Shown here one piece after another: positions 1 through 8,550 of a stretch of DNA of 64,000 bases. The translations under genes and the position numbers were made by a program. Origin of the DNA: Nocardioides seonyuensis (GTDB lineage: Bacteria; Actinomycetota; Actinomycetes; Propionibacteriales; Nocardioidaceae). The notes under the pieces are model-generated. The model was not told the origin of the DNA. It searched no databases and worked only from the letters and a program-made list of their open reading frames with translations. Position 1 is the stretch's first letter. The number at the start of each line of letters is the position of its first letter. The DNA is taken from the NCBI RefSeq assembly GCF_004683965.1, contig NZ_CP038436.1, forward strand, positions 1,612,001 through 1,676,000, written 5' to 3'.

Positions 1-268
1 GCGTCAGGAGGTCGCCGCCCTCCAGGCCGAGAACGCCGACGCCCTGCGCCACCTGTCGGTGGTGAGGTACGACGCCTTCGGCGACGTCGGCGGCCACCTC
101 AGCTGGAGCCTGGCGATGCTCGACGACGCCGGGCACGGAGTCGTGCTCACCTCCATCCACGGGCGCAGCGAGGCCCGCACCTACGCCAAGTCGATCAGCG
201 GCTGGGCGTGCGAGCAGCCCCTCTCGCCCGAGGAGGAGGAGGCGATCGAGCACGCCCGGCCTGCGTGA
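1..268 (+). CDS. DUF4446 family protein, C-terminal part (5' end outside window)
   Basis: The reading frame is open from base 2, so only about the last 88 residues are present. The visible part has the features of the DUF4446 family: 'VRYDAFGDVGGHLSWS', then 'GVVLTSIHGRSEARTYAK', then an acidic tail with 'LSPEEEEAI'. Family members normally carry an N-terminal membrane segment and a coiled coil before this part; the first visible residues (RQEVAALQAEN) look like the end of such a coil. The function is unknown. The stop lies 16 bp from the stop of the convergent DUF2200 gene, with no room for a separate terminator. Confidence 0.8.
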   Translation, partial: RQEVAALQAENADALRHLSVVRYDAFGDVGGHLSWSLAMLDDAGHGVVLTSIHGRSEARTYAKSISGWACEQPLSPEEEEAIEHARPA

Positions 269-284
269 CGACCCGGCAGGAGAG

Positions 285-626
285 TCAGGACCGCAGGACC
301 TTCTCCATGGCCTTGCCACGGGCGAGCTCGTCGACGAGCTTGTCGAGGTAGCGGATCCGGCGCATCAGCGGGTCCTCGACGTCCTGCACCTTCACCCCGC
401 ACACGCTGCCGGTGATCTGGTCGACGCGGGGGTTCAGCCGCGCCTGGGTGAAGAAGTCGGCGAAGGTCGTCTCGTTGGCGAGGTGGCGTGCGAGCTCGGT
501 CTCGTCGTAGCCGGTGAGCCAGCAGATGACCTGGTGGAGCTCGGCCTTGCTGCGGCCCTTCTTCTCGACCTTGGTGACGTAGTGGGGGTAGACCGAGGCG
601 ACGCTGACGTCGAAGATGCGGTGCAC
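285..626 (-). CDS. DUF2200 domain-containing protein
   Basis: This 113-residue protein matches the whole DUF2200 family from end to end: '[19 protein letters not shown]' near the N terminus, 'ICWLTGY' in the middle and '[18 protein letters not shown]' at the end. It is small, cytosolic and has no known biochemical role. The start is GTG; a TAGGCT hexamer sits at 634-639 on this strand, 7 nt before the start, so the transcript is probably leaderless. The same bases form a small palindrome (GTAGG-AG-CCTAC, 629-640) that could be an operator. Confidence 0.87.
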   Translation of the reverse strand: MHRIFDVSVASVYPHYVTKVEKKGRSKAELHQVICWLTGYDETELARHLANETTFADFFTQARLNPRVDQITGSVCGVKVQDVEDPLMRRIRYLDKLVDELARGKAMEKVLRS

Positions 627-666
627 CCGTAGGAGCCTACGCGTGGCTCGTGCCGCGGGACAGGGC

Positions 667-2241
667 TCAGCGCGGCACCCGCACGAGCAGTCGCCCGTGG
701 ATGCACTCCATGCGCAGCTCGCGGCCCGGCCCGATCGAGTCGCCGTCGAGCTGGCGCGGGGTGTCCGTGTGGGCGCGCAGGACCACGCGCTGGCCGGTGC
801 GGCGGTCGATCAGCTCGTCGACCCGCGTGCTGCGGGCCAGCACCCGGGTGGCGAGCGGGATCCAGGACAGGAACTTCTTGGGGTGGAGGATCACCACGTC
901 GAGGAGGCCGTCGTCGATGGCAGCGTCCGGGAGGAGGGGCATCCCCGCCTGCAGGTAGCCGACGTTGCCGACCACGACGGTGCGGGCGCGGTGGATCGTC
1001 GGCTCCTCGTCGTCGATGGCGATCTCGACCTTCACCGCCGGGAACATCAGGGACTTCAGCCCGGACAGGACGTAGGCCACCCAGCCGATCCGCTTCTTGA
1101 TGTCGTCGTTGACTCCCTCCATGATCGCGGCGTCGAAGCCCATCCCCGCCATCACCATGAAGTGGGTCTTCTCGATGCCGTCGCCGCTGACCTCGACCAG
1201 GTCGATGGCGCGGTCCTGGCCGTTGAGGGCGACGTCGATGGCGGAGCGGATGTAGAGCGGGATGCCCAGGTTGCGTGCGAGGAGGTTGCCGGTGCCGGCC
1301 GGCACGATCCCGACCGGAATGCCCGTGCCGGCGAGCTCCGCGCAGACCTCGCGGACGGTGCCGTCGCCGCCGCAAACCATGACGAGGTCGGCGCCCTCGA
1401 CCGACGCCTTCTCCGCCATGCCGGTCCCGGGGTCCTCGACGGTCGTGTAGTGCCAGACCGGCTCCGACCAGCCCGACTCACGGGCGAGGTCACCGACGAT
1501 CGCGCGGAACTGACCGACGTCCTCGACCTTGATCGGGTTGAGCACCACCGCGAGGCGCCGCTGGGAGACGAAGACCTCCGGCAGGGGCTGGTTGCGTGCC
1601 GCGATCGAGCGCGGGCGCGGGTCGAGGACCGCGAGCCCGAGGAGCACGACGGCCGCACCCAGCAGCGACCCACCCACGACGTCGCTGGGGAAGTGTCGGC
1701 CCAGGAAGACGCGGTCGGCGCAGACCAGGAGCCACCACAGCAGCGCCACGCCGGTGGCGAGGCGGCGCAGCTGGGAGCGGCGTACGAAGAGCAGTGCGAG
1801 GACGATGAGGATGCCGGCGAACGCGGCCGCGGACGACGCGTGGCCCGACGGGAAGCTGTGGGTGTCGTGGAGCCCGACGGTGTCCTGCCACTGGGGGCGG
1901 TCGCGACCGAGCCAGAGCTTGAGCACGGTGGTCGCCAGCGCCGTCACCACCATGACGAAGACGGCGAAGGCCGCGGCCCGGCGCTGCCCGCGGACGAACA
2001 GCCAGACGGCGGCCAGCGAGGTCAGGACCGTCATCCCGATCGTGTTGAAGCCCAGCTCGATCGCGCGGAGCACCTCGACGAGGGGGGCGTTCTCGTCGGC
2101 CCAGTCCTCGCTGCGGCGTCCCCACTGGTCGAAGCCGTCGAGCGGGGACCGGTCACCGGTCACCGCCCAGGTGAGCGCGGCGAAGACGAGCAGGCACAGC
2201 GCGGCCCACTGCAGGGGAACTCGGCGAGGGGCGTCCAGCAC
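667..2241 (-). CDS. PAP2 phosphatase / diacylglycerol (sphingosine) kinase fusion membrane protein
   Basis: The first half is a multi-pass PAP2 (type 2 phosphatidic acid phosphatase) domain with all three signature motifs: 'KLWLGRDRP', 'PSGHASS' and '[12 protein letters not shown]'. The second half is a diacylglycerol-kinase-type lipid kinase domain with '[10 protein letters not shown]' and '[13 protein letters not shown]'. One polypeptide could therefore both remove and add phosphate on lipids, perhaps in undecaprenyl-phosphate or phosphatidic acid recycling; that pairing of roles is inference. I chose GTG at 2241 (524 residues). An in-frame ATG at 2286 adds 15 residues but overlaps the divergent serS start. 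The frame stays open much further upstream, opposite serS, which I take as chance. Confidence 0.85.
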   Translation of the reverse strand: MLDAPRRVPLQWAALCLLVFAALTWAVTGDRSPLDGFDQWGRRSEDWADENAPLVEVLRAIELGFNTIGMTVLTSLAAVWLFVRGQRRAAAFAVFVMVVTALATTVLKLWLGRDRPQWQDTVGLHDTHSFPSGHASSAAAFAGILIVLALLFVRRSQLRRLATGVALLWWLLVCADRVFLGRHFPSDVVGGSLLGAAVVLLGLAVLDPRPRSIAARNQPLPEVFVSQRRLAVVLNPIKVEDVGQFRAIVGDLARESGWSEPVWHYTTVEDPGTGMAEKASVEGADLVMVCGGDGTVREVCAELAGTGIPVGIVPAGTGNLLARNLGIPLYIRSAIDVALNGQDRAIDLVEVSGDGIEKTHFMVMAGMGFDAAIMEGVNDDIKKRIGWVAYVLSGLKSLMFPAVKVEIAIDDEEPTIHRARTVVVGNVGYLQAGMPLLPDAAIDDGLLDVVILHPKKFLSWIPLATRVLARSTRVDELIDRRTGQRVVLRAHTDTPRQLDGDSIGPGRELRMECIHGRLLVRVPR

Positions 2242-2272
2242 GCCGAGAAGTATGCCTGCCGGTCGCAGCGGA

Positions 2273-2285
2273 TAGCCTGACCGCA
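2273..2285 (+). promoter_or_regulatory. serS -10 element for a probable leaderless transcript
   Basis: TAGCCT at 2273-2278 ends 6 nt before the serS ATG and there is no Shine-Dalgarno sequence. This matches the actinobacterial TAnnnT -10 pattern in which transcription begins at or next to the start codon. No good -35 hexamer is visible. Confidence 0.5.
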
Positions 2286-3553
2286 TGATCGATCCCCGCC
2301 TGCTCCGTGACGATCCCGACCGCGTGAGGGCGGCCCAGGCCAAGCGCGGCCTGTCCGACGACGTGGTCGACCGGGCTCTTGCGGCGGACGAGGCGCGGCG
2401 CGGGGCGATCGCCACGTTCGAGGCCCGGCGGGCAGAGCAGAAGTCCAGCGGCGCGCTGGTCGCCAAGGCGCAGGGCGAGGAGAAGCAGGCCCTCCTGGCA
2501 CAGGTCAAGCAGCTCGCCGCCGGCGTCAAGGAGGCAGAGGCCGCGCGCAACGCCGCCGAGGCCGAGTGGGACGAGGCGATCCGGGCCATCCCCAACGTCG
2601 CGGCCGACGAGGCGCCGCCGGGCGGTGAGGACGACTTCGTCGTGCTGGAGCACGTCGGCACTCCCCGCGAGTTCGACTTCGAGCCGCGCGACCACGTCGA
2701 GCTCGGCCGGATGCTCGGCGCGATCGACCTCGAGCGCGGTGCCAAGGTGAGCGGCTCGCGGTTCTACTTCCTCACCGGGGTCGGCGCCCAGCTCGAGCTC
2801 GCCCTGGTCAACATGGCGATGGACCAGGCGCGCAACGCCGGCTTCACCCAGGTGATCGCTCCGTCGCTGGTCAAGCCGCGGGCGATGGAGGGCACCGGCT
2901 TCCTCGGCCAGGCCGCCGACGACGTCTACCGCATCGAGGGCGAGGACCTCTACCTCGTCGGCACCAGCGAGGTCGCCATGGCGGCCTACCACTCCGACGA
3001 GATCCTGGAGGCCGCCGAGCTCCCTCGTCGCTATGCCGCGTTCAGCCCGTGCTTCCGCAAGGAGGCCGGCTCCCACGGCAAGGACACCAAGGGCATCATC
3101 CGGGTCCACTGGTTCGACAAGGTCGAGATGTTCGTCTACACCACGCTCGAGGAGTCCTACGCCGAGCACCAGCGGCTGCTCGGCTGGGAGAAGGAGTTCC
3201 TGGACAAGCTCGAGGTCGCCTACCGGGTCATCGACGTCGCCGCCGGCGACCTCGGGCTCAGCGCCCAGCGCAAGTTCGACTGCGAGGTGTGGATCCCCAC
3301 CCAGGGCAAGTACCGCGAGCTCACCTCGACCTCCAACTGCACCGAGTTCCAGAGCCGGCGCCTCGACATCCGCACCCGCGTCGACGAGCGGACCGTCCCG
3401 GTGGCCACCCTCAACGGCACCCTGACCGCCATCACGCGCGCCATCGTGGCGATCCTCGAGACCCACCAGAACGCCGACGGCTCGGTCACCGTGCCCGCGG
3501 CGCTGCGCCCCTACCTCGGCGGCCTGGAGGTCCTGGAGCCCGTCGGTGGCTGA
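2285..3553 (+). CDS. serS: Serine--tRNA ligase
   Basis: Class II aminoacyl-tRNA synthetase that charges tRNA-Ser (and tRNA-Sec) with serine. The 422 residues are the usual length. The N-terminal third is the Ala/Glu/Lys-rich antiparallel coiled coil that grips the long variable arm of tRNA-Ser. The catalytic core has motif 2 ('[11 protein letters not shown]') and motif 3 ('[16 protein letters not shown]'), and '[14 protein letters not shown]' lies between them. The gene opens a three-gene run: the next gene overlaps its end by 8 bp. Confidence 0.98.
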   Translation: MIDPRLLRDDPDRVRAAQAKRGLSDDVVDRALAADEARRGAIATFEARRAEQKSSGALVAKAQGEEKQALLAQVKQLAAGVKEAEAARNAAEAEWDEAIRAIPNVAADEAPPGGEDDFVVLEHVGTPREFDFEPRDHVELGRMLGAIDLERGAKVSGSRFYFLTGVGAQLELALVNMAMDQARNAGFTQVIAPSLVKPRAMEGTGFLGQAADDVYRIEGEDLYLVGTSEVAMAAYHSDEILEAAELPRRYAAFSPCFRKEAGSHGKDTKGIIRVHWFDKVEMFVYTTLEESYAEHQRLLGWEKEFLDKLEVAYRVIDVAAGDLGLSAQRKFDCEVWIPTQGKYRELTSTSNCTEFQSRRLDIRTRVDERTVPVATLNGTLTAITRAIVAILETHQNADGSVTVPAALRPYLGGLEVLEPVGG

Positions 3554-4388
3554 GACTGACGCAGGCTGGCGACCCCGGGTCGTCGCCCTCGACATCGACG
3601 GCACCCTGCTGAAGTGGGTCGACGGCCAGAGCGCGCCCTACGAGACCATCCCGCCTCGCATCTACGACGCGGTCCACCGCGCGCTCGACGCGGGGGCGCA
3701 CATCGTGCTCGCCAGCGGGCGGTCGCCGCACGGCATGACCGGCATCGCCGACCTCCTCGACATCCCCCGTGACGGCGCCGACCGGCTGTGGATCGTCGCG
3801 TCCAACGGTGCGGTGATCTTCCGCTACCCGCCGATGGAGGTCGTCCACGAGGAGACCTTCGACGCGGCCCCGGCGGTCGCGGCCGTCCTCGAGCACCACC
3901 CGCAGGCGCTCGTCGCCGTCGAGGAGCGCGGGATCGCCGGCTACCTCGTCAACCGCCACTTCCCCGAGGGCGAGCTCTCGGGTGAGCAGGTCATCACCGA
4001 CGTCGCCGACATCATCGGCGAGCCCGTCAGCCGCGTCGTCATCCGCGACCCGGACGCCACCGCCGAGGACTTCGTCGAGCTGGCTGCCCGCCTTGGCCTC
4101 CACGGCACCGACTACGTCGTCGGCTGGACGGCGTGGCTCGACCTCGCGCCGGTGGGCGTCTCCAAGGCGTCCGGCGTGCAGCACGTCTGCGACCAGCTGG
4201 GGCTCACCGCTGCCGACGTCCTCGCGATCGGCGACGGCCGCAACGACATCGAGATGCTGGGCTGGGCCGGTCGTGGCGTGGCGATGGGGCAGGCCGTGCA
4301 GGAGGTCATCGACGCTGCCGACGACGTCACCGCCACCGTCCACGACGAGGGTGCCGCGGTGGAGATGGAGCGATGGTTCCCCGCGTGA
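3546..4388 (+). CDS. HAD-superfamily (Cof-type, subclass IIB) hydrolase 1
   Basis: A 280-residue haloacid-dehalogenase-fold phosphatase. Motif I with the nucleophilic Asp is '[11 protein letters not shown]' near the N terminus, motif II is the Ser/Thr region around '[11 protein letters not shown]', and motif IV is '[11 protein letters not shown]' near the C terminus; the large insert between them is the Cof/IIB cap. Such enzymes dephosphorylate sugar phosphates or cofactors and the substrate cannot be read from the sequence. GTG start; it overlaps the end of serS by 8 bp, so translation is probably coupled. It is followed 10 bp later by a second enzyme of the same family. Confidence 0.9.
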   Translation: MAETDAGWRPRVVALDIDGTLLKWVDGQSAPYETIPPRIYDAVHRALDAGAHIVLASGRSPHGMTGIADLLDIPRDGADRLWIVASNGAVIFRYPPMEVVHEETFDAAPAVAAVLEHHPQALVAVEERGIAGYLVNRHFPEGELSGEQVITDVADIIGEPVSRVVIRDPDATAEDFVELAARLGLHGTDYVVGWTAWLDLAPVGVSKASGVQHVCDQLGLTAADVLAIGDGRNDIEMLGWAGRGVAMGQAVQEVIDAADDVTATVHDEGAAVEMERWFPA

Positions 4389-4394
4389 GGACGA

Positions 4395-4430
4395 TCTCGT
4401 GACAGGACTTCGTCCTTCCTCGACCACCGG
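4395..4430 (+). repeat. Interspersed palindrome-bearing repeat, copy 1
   Basis: Bases 4395-4426 recur exactly (32 of 32) at 10556-10587 on the opposite strand; the match extends to 36 bases with one mismatch. The core AGGAC-TTC-GTCCT is a perfect small hairpin, as in REP-type elements. This copy lies over the junction of the two HAD genes: the GTG start of HAD 2 (4399) and about its first 10 codons are repeat sequence. Confidence 0.75.
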
Positions 4431-5226
4431 CCGGCCTCGCCTGGTCGCCACCGACCTCGACGGCACGCTGCTCCACTCCGACGGGACCGTGACCGACCGC
4501 AGCCGCGCGGTGCTAGCCGAGCTCGACGCCCTCGGCGTACCCGTCGTGTTCACCACCGGTCGCCCCGTCCGCTGGATGGAGGAGCTGTGGGACCACGTCG
4601 GCGGCCACGGCCTCGCGATCTGCTCCAACGGCGGGATCGTGTACGACGTCGCGCAGCGGCGGGTGCGTGACGTCCGGGCCGTGCCCCGTCAGGCCGCACT
4701 CACCGTGGCCGAGCAGGTCAGGTCAGCGATCCCGGGCACGACCTTCGCCATCGAGCACGCGGAGGGCTGGGCCACCGAGCCCGGCTTCCCGAGTCATCCC
4801 GACGACCACACCGAGCGGCCCCAGGGCAGCCTGGCCGACATCTACCGCGACGACGTCGCCAAGCTGCTCGCCGTCCACCGGTCGATGGACCCCGAGGAGT
4901 TCTGGCGCCAGGTCGAGGCCACGGTCGGCGAGGTCGTGACCACGACGTGGTCCTCGACCTTCGCCCTGGTCGAGATCAGCGCCGCCGGCGTCACCAAGGC
5001 GACGACGCTGGCGATGCTCGCGGCCGAGATGGGCGTCGGCCCCGACGAGGTCATCGCCTTCGGCGACATGCCCAACGACCTGGCCATGCTCCAGTGGGCC
5101 GGCACGTCCTACGCCATGGCCAACGCCCACCAGAGCGTCCTCGACCTCGCCGAGCACGTGGCTCCGCCGCACGACGAGGACGGCGTCGCCTCGGTGCTCA
5201 CCGAGGTCTTCGGGCTGGGCGAGTGA
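4399..5226 (+). CDS. HAD-superfamily (Cof-type, subclass IIB) hydrolase 2
   Basis: Second Cof-type HAD phosphatase (275 residues), paralogous to the gene before it. Motif I is 'VATDLDGTLLHSDG', motif II lies around 'VVFTTGRPVRW', and motif IV is 'AFGDMPNDLAML'. The GTG at 4399 has TGAGGA upstream as ribosome-binding site and lies 10 bp after the previous stop. The N-terminal residues 'VTGLRPSSTTGR' come from an interspersed repeat (see 4395-4430), so the start region looks secondarily acquired; no better start is seen between it and motif I. Substrate unknown. Confidence 0.9.
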   Translation: MTGLRPSSTTGRPRLVATDLDGTLLHSDGTVTDRSRAVLAELDALGVPVVFTTGRPVRWMEELWDHVGGHGLAICSNGGIVYDVAQRRVRDVRAVPRQAALTVAEQVRSAIPGTTFAIEHAEGWATEPGFPSHPDDHTERPQGSLADIYRDDVAKLLAVHRSMDPEEFWRQVEATVGEVVTTTWSSTFALVEISAAGVTKATTLAMLAAEMGVGPDEVIAFGDMPNDLAMLQWAGTSYAMANAHQSVLDLAEHVAPPHDEDGVASVLTEVFGLGE

Positions 5227-5255
5227 GTGTCGGGCCGCTCGCTAGGCTGACCGGC

Positions 5256-5852
5256 ATGCTTCGCCTCCGCCGTTCGCTCGGCCGTCTGCTGGGCGCCGTC
5301 CTGGCGCTCGTCGTGGTCTCGCTCGGGCTGGTGCTCACCACCCAGAGCCCCGCGCTCGCGTGCAGCTGCGCCCGCGTCGACGTCAAGAAGCTCGTCGACC
5401 AGGCTGACGTCGTCTTCGTCGGCAGCGTCGACGCGATCGCCGAGGAGGGTCGTCGCTTCGTCTACGACATCACGGCCTCCCGGACCTACAAGGGCGAGGT
5501 CGAGCGCGAGACCAGCGTGACCTCGCTGCAGCAGACCAGCGCCTGCGGGCTGGGTGCCCTCCAGGTCGGCCGCGACTACGTCTTCCTCGCGGCCGGCAGC
5601 GCCGCGCCCTTCGACGCCAATGCGTGCGGTGGGAGCGGCCCCGCCATCACCAAGCGCGTCACCGCCGTCGAGGCGGTCGTCGGGGCAGGCACGGCCATCG
5701 AGCCTCCACCGCCTCCGAAGGCCGTGCGCACCAAGGTCGAGGAGGACCCGCCGATCGGGCTGGCACGGGCGGCCGCGCCCGGAGCGGCGGCCGTGCTGGT
5801 CGGCCTGCTCGGCCTGCTCGTCGTACGCCGCATGGCCCGCCGCGCCCGATAG
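5256..5852 (+). CDS. Exported TIMP-like (CSC-start) protein with C-terminal membrane anchor
   Basis: A 198-residue exported protein. The N terminus is a signal peptide (MLRLRRSLGRLL then a hydrophobic run). Cleavage at 'LACSC' would put the Cys-x-Cys pair at the mature N terminus, as in proteins that databases describe as tissue-inhibitor-of-metalloproteinase-like. Further Cys occur in 'TSACGLG' and 'NACGG'. A C-terminal transmembrane segment (GAAAVLVGLLGLLVV) is followed by an Arg-rich tail, so the domain should face outside. TAGGCT at 5243-5248, 7 nt before the ATG, suggests a leaderless transcript. An in-frame GTG at 5223 overlapping the previous stop is an alternative start. No real inhibitor activity can be claimed. 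Confidence 0.72.
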   Translation: MLRLRRSLGRLLGAVLALVVVSLGLVLTTQSPALACSCARVDVKKLVDQADVVFVGSVDAIAEEGRRFVYDITASRTYKGEVERETSVTSLQQTSACGLGALQVGRDYVFLAAGSAAPFDANACGGSGPAITKRVTAVEAVVGAGTAIEPPPPPKAVRTKVEEDPPIGLARAAAPGAAAVLVGLLGLLVVRRMARRAR

Positions 5853-5853
5853 T

Positions 5854-5904
5854 CCGTATCAAACGGCTCGCTCGGGCCTGCCTCGCGGGAGCTTCTTGAT
5901 ACGG
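5854..5904. terminator. Inverted repeat between convergent genes
   Basis: CCGTATCAA (5854-5862) pairs exactly with TTGATACGG (5896-5904) around a GC-rich 33-base loop. It lies between the stops of the TIMP-like gene (plus) and bpa (minus) and could end transcription from both sides. There is no U-tract, which is normal in high-GC Actinobacteria. Confidence 0.45.
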
Positions 5905-5916
5905 AGTATCCGGGGG

Positions 5917-6561
5917 CTAGAGGTACATCCCCCCGGAGCCACCGGGTGCCGTCTCGTCACCCGGTCCGTCCTGGGGCTGGGCGTGCCGGCCCGGCCCGGG
6001 CTGCTGCATGCCGTGCCCGCCGCCCATCGGCAGCGCCCGGCGCATCTCCTCGAGCTGGCTGCGGGCCGCGATCTGCTGGGCGTAGATGGCCGTCTGGATG
6101 CCGTGGAAGAGGCCCTCGAGCCATCCGACGAGCTGGGCCTGGGCGATGCGCAGCTCACCCTCGGACGGCGTGCCGTCCTCGGTGAAGGGCAGCGAGAGCC
6201 GCTCCAGCTCCTCGACCAGCTCGGGCGCCAGACCCGTCTCGAGCTCCTTGATGGAGGCTGCGTGGATCTCCTTGAGGCGAGCACGGCTGGCCTCGTCGAG
6301 GGGCGCGGCCTTCACCTCCTCGAGGAGCTGGCGGATCATCGACCCGATCCGCATCACCTTGGCGGGCTGCTCGACCAGGTCGGTCACGTGGCGCTCGCCG
6401 TCGCCGTCCTCCGCGTCACCCTCGCCGGAGCTCTCCATCATCCCGGGGAGCGCGCTCGCCGGGATGGTGCCGACGGGCTGGCCGTCAGGGCCGACCACGA
6501 CGACCTGCTCCTCGGGAGCCTGCTCGGGCTGCTGGGGGCCGGGCTGCTGGGGGGACGTCAT
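5917..6561 (-). CDS. bpa: Bacterial proteasome activator Bpa (ATP-independent)
   Basis: Homologue of the ring-forming mycobacterial proteasome activator Bpa/PafE (Rv3780, formerly DUF2587), which opens the 20S gate without ATP. Seen here: a disordered Pro/Gln-rich start, a helical core with 'VTDLVEQPAKVMRIGSM' and 'WLEGLFHGIQTAI', a Gly/Gln-rich linker and the C-terminal gate-opening motif ending in Met-Tyr-Leu. About 214 residues. ATG 6561 was preferred to GTG 6570 because TAGGGT lies exactly 7 nt upstream (6569-6574), fitting a leaderless start. Its presence implies that the organism has a 20S proteasome; no proteasome gene is in the window. Confidence 0.93.
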   Translation of the reverse strand: MTSPQQPGPQQPEQAPEEQVVVVGPDGQPVGTIPASALPGMMESSGEGDAEDGDGERHVTDLVEQPAKVMRIGSMIRQLLEEVKAAPLDEASRARLKEIHAASIKELETGLAPELVEELERLSLPFTEDGTPSEGELRIAQAQLVGWLEGLFHGIQTAIYAQQIAARSQLEEMRRALPMGGGHGMQQPGPGRHAQPQDGPGDETAPGGSGGMYL

Positions 6562-6571
6562 GGTCCCCACC

Positions 6572-7540
6572 CTAGAAGGTGAGCACCAGCTTGCCGGTGT
6601 GGGCGCCGTCCTCCATCAGCTGGTGCGCGCGGGCGACGTCCTCGATCGGCATCGTCTCGTGGATGACGGGCTTGACCGACCCGTCGGCGACCCGTGGCCA
6701 GACGTTCTCGACGACGCCGCAGCAGATGGCGGTCTTCTCGGTGACCGGGCGCGCCCGGAGCGAGGTGGCGGTCACCGACCCGCGCTTGCGCAGCAGGGTG
6801 CTGATGTCGAGCTCGCCCTTGGTGCCGCCCTGCATGCCGATCACGACGAGCCGCCCGCCGGTGGCCAGGGCGTCGACGTTGCGGGTGAGGTACTTGGCGC
6901 CCATGTTGTCGAGGACGACGTCGGCACCGCCGGCCTCCGTCAGCACCGCGACGAAGTCCTCCTCGCGGTAGTCGATGGCCGCCACTGCCCCCAGCTCCCG
7001 GCACAGTGCGAGCTTGTCGGGCGACCCGGCCGTGGCGTAGACCTCGGCGCCACGCGCCGTCGCGAGCTGGATGGCCATCGTGCCGATGCCGCCGGCACCC
7101 CCGTGCACGAGGAACCGCTCCCCGTCGCGGAGGTGGGCGGTCATGAACACGTTCGACCACACCGTCGCCGCGACCTCGGGCAGAGCGGCCGCCTCGACCA
7201 GGGACACCCCGCCGGGCAGCGGCATCACCTGTCCGGAGGGTACGACGACCCGCTCGGCGTACCCGCCTCCGGCAAGGAGGGCGCACACCTCGTCGCCGAC
7301 CTTCCATGCATCGACGCCCGGGCCGAGCCCGGCGACGCGACCGCTGCACTCGAGCCCGATGATGTCGCTCGCCCCCGGCGGTGGGGGGTAGAAGCCGCGT
7401 CGCTGCAGCGTGTCGGCCCGGTTGACCGCGGTGGCCACGACGTCGATCAGGACCTCGCCGGGGCCGGGCTCGGGGGCCGGGAGGTCGGTGACGCCCAGGA
7501 CCTCGGGGCCTCCGGTGCCGGAGACCACGACAGCGCGCAT
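6572..7540 (-). CDS. NAD(P)H quinone oxidoreductase (zinc-free MDR family)
   Basis: Medium-chain dehydrogenase/reductase of the zeta-crystallin/quinone oxidoreductase branch, about 322 residues. The N-terminal GroES-like part contains 'NRADTLQRRGFYPPPPG', the Rossmann motif is 'VHGGAGGIGTMAIQLA', and the structural zinc Cys cluster of alcohol dehydrogenases is missing. It should reduce quinones or alkenals with NAD(P)H; the substrate is not known. ATG at 7540 has GAGG 7 nt upstream. An ATG at 7546 that overlaps the upstream stop (ATGA) sits too close to that site. It follows the DUF6457 gene directly. Confidence 0.9.
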   Translation of the reverse strand: MRAVVVSGTGGPEVLGVTDLPAPEPGPGEVLIDVVATAVNRADTLQRRGFYPPPPGASDIIGLECSGRVAGLGPGVDAWKVGDEVCALLAGGGYAERVVVPSGQVMPLPGGVSLVEAAALPEVAATVWSNVFMTAHLRDGERFLVHGGAGGIGTMAIQLATARGAEVYATAGSPDKLALCRELGAVAAIDYREEDFVAVLTEAGGADVVLDNMGAKYLTRNVDALATGGRLVVIGMQGGTKGELDISTLLRKRGSVTATSLRARPVTEKTAICCGVVENVWPRVADGSVKPVIHETMPIEDVARAHQLMEDGAHTGKLVLTF

Positions 7541-7542
7541 GC

Positions 7543-7869
7543 TCATTCCTCTTCGAGGGCGTCGAGCGTGTGGTCGACCTCGGAGTCGTCGGGGACGTCG
7601 TCGTCGATGTCGTCGGGATCGGGCGCGTCAGCCGGTCGGTCCCAGTTCTCGGCGAGGAACTGCGCCTTCGCGGCGAGTCCCTCGATCCGCTCCGGGCTGG
7701 CCGACTTCTGACCCGCTGCGATTCCGAGGAGGTAGGTCGTGATCGGCGCCGCGGGCCGTTCGACGTTGTGGGCCGCCACCCGTGCGAGGTCGAGGACGAG
7801 CGCCTCGTCGATCTCGGCCTCGATGTCGAGCGTGTCGCAGAGCTCGTCGATCCAGTCGTGGAGGTTCAC
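7543..7869 (-). CDS. DUF6457 domain-containing protein
   Basis: A small acidic cytosolic protein (108 residues from GTG 7869) with the DUF6457 pattern: 'LHDWIDELCDTLDIE', 'ARVAAHNVERPAAPITTYLLG' and a C-terminal Asp/Glu-rich tail. In Actinobacteria this domain is found beside or fused to molybdenum cofactor guanylyltransferases, and here too it lies directly downstream of a mobA-like gene, so a role in cofactor handling is a reasonable inference. A TTG at 7878 is an alternative start. Confidence 0.78.
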   Translation of the reverse strand: MNLHDWIDELCDTLDIEAEIDEALVLDLARVAAHNVERPAAPITTYLLGIAAGQKSASPERIEGLAAKAQFLAENWDRPADAPDPDDIDDDVPDDSEVDHTLDALEEE

Positions 7870-7915
7870 AAGGCCCAATCTTCATCACCTGCGGCAAGTC
7901 CGCAACCGGGTCCGC

Positions 7916-8494
7916 TCATTGGGAGAGGTCGCGCAGGTCCGACCAGGTGTCGATGTCGATGCCCTCCTCGCCCACGCACGGGACGTCGGCAAGGTCGAGG
8001 GGTTCCAGCAGGCTCCGCAGGCTCATCCCGTGCTGCTCCTCGAGACCCGGCCGCTCGAGTCGCAGGCGCTGGGCGTCGAGCACGCCGGCCAGCTGCCGTC
8101 GCCCGTCGTGGTCGACGAGGAACGCCCCGTCGCACCCGACGCTCGCCTCGCGCAGCCGCCTGAAGGTGTGGGGTGTCACCCGCGGCATGTCGACCGCGAG
8201 GACGCCGACCAGGCGCGGCCTGCGCAGCAGCGCGTCGACGCCGGTGAGCAGTCCGGCGACCGGGCCGCCGCGCGGCGGGTCCTCCCGGACGGTCGTCACC
8301 GGGCGGATGGTGCGCACGGGCTCGGGCCCCACGACCACGACCTCGTCCGCGTCGAGGAACGCGTCGATGGCCAGCTCGAGGAGGGTGCGCCCGTCGAGCT
8401 CGATGCTCGACTTGTCGATGCCGTCCATCCGGGCCGCGGTGCCGCCCGCGAGGATCACGCCGCAGAATCCGGCCGCCGACATGTCAACGCTCAT
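7916..8494 (-). CDS. mobA: Molybdenum cofactor guanylyltransferase-like NTP transferase
   Basis: Nucleotidyltransferase of the MobA family (192 residues), which attaches GMP to molybdopterin. The nucleotide-binding loop is 'GVILAGGTAARMDGIDKSS' with the conserved Lys, and the metal-binding acidic motif is 'VLAVDMPRVTPH'. GGAGG lies upstream of ATG 8494. It shares a divergent promoter region (8495-8550) with the nitrilase gene. The loop has TAARMDG in place of the usual SxRMG, so assignment to MobA rather than a related NTP transferase is probable, not certain. No other molybdopterin gene is in the window. Confidence 0.8.
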   Translation of the reverse strand: MSVDMSAAGFCGVILAGGTAARMDGIDKSSIELDGRTLLELAIDAFLDADEVVVVGPEPVRTIRPVTTVREDPPRGGPVAGLLTGVDALLRRPRLVGVLAVDMPRVTPHTFRRLREASVGCDGAFLVDHDGRRQLAGVLDAQRLRLERPGLEEQHGMSLRSLLEPLDLADVPCVGEEGIDIDTWSDLRDLSQ

Positions 8495-8550
8495 GCCGGT
8501 GATCCTCCCACCCGGCTCGCGGGCGGGGTTTCAGGTGGCAGGCTGGTGCC

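Noticed and set aside
616..2280. A 554-codon plus-strand frame opposite the PAP2/lipid kinase gene
   Set aside because: The minus-strand product has intact PAP2 and kinase motifs; the plus frame has none.
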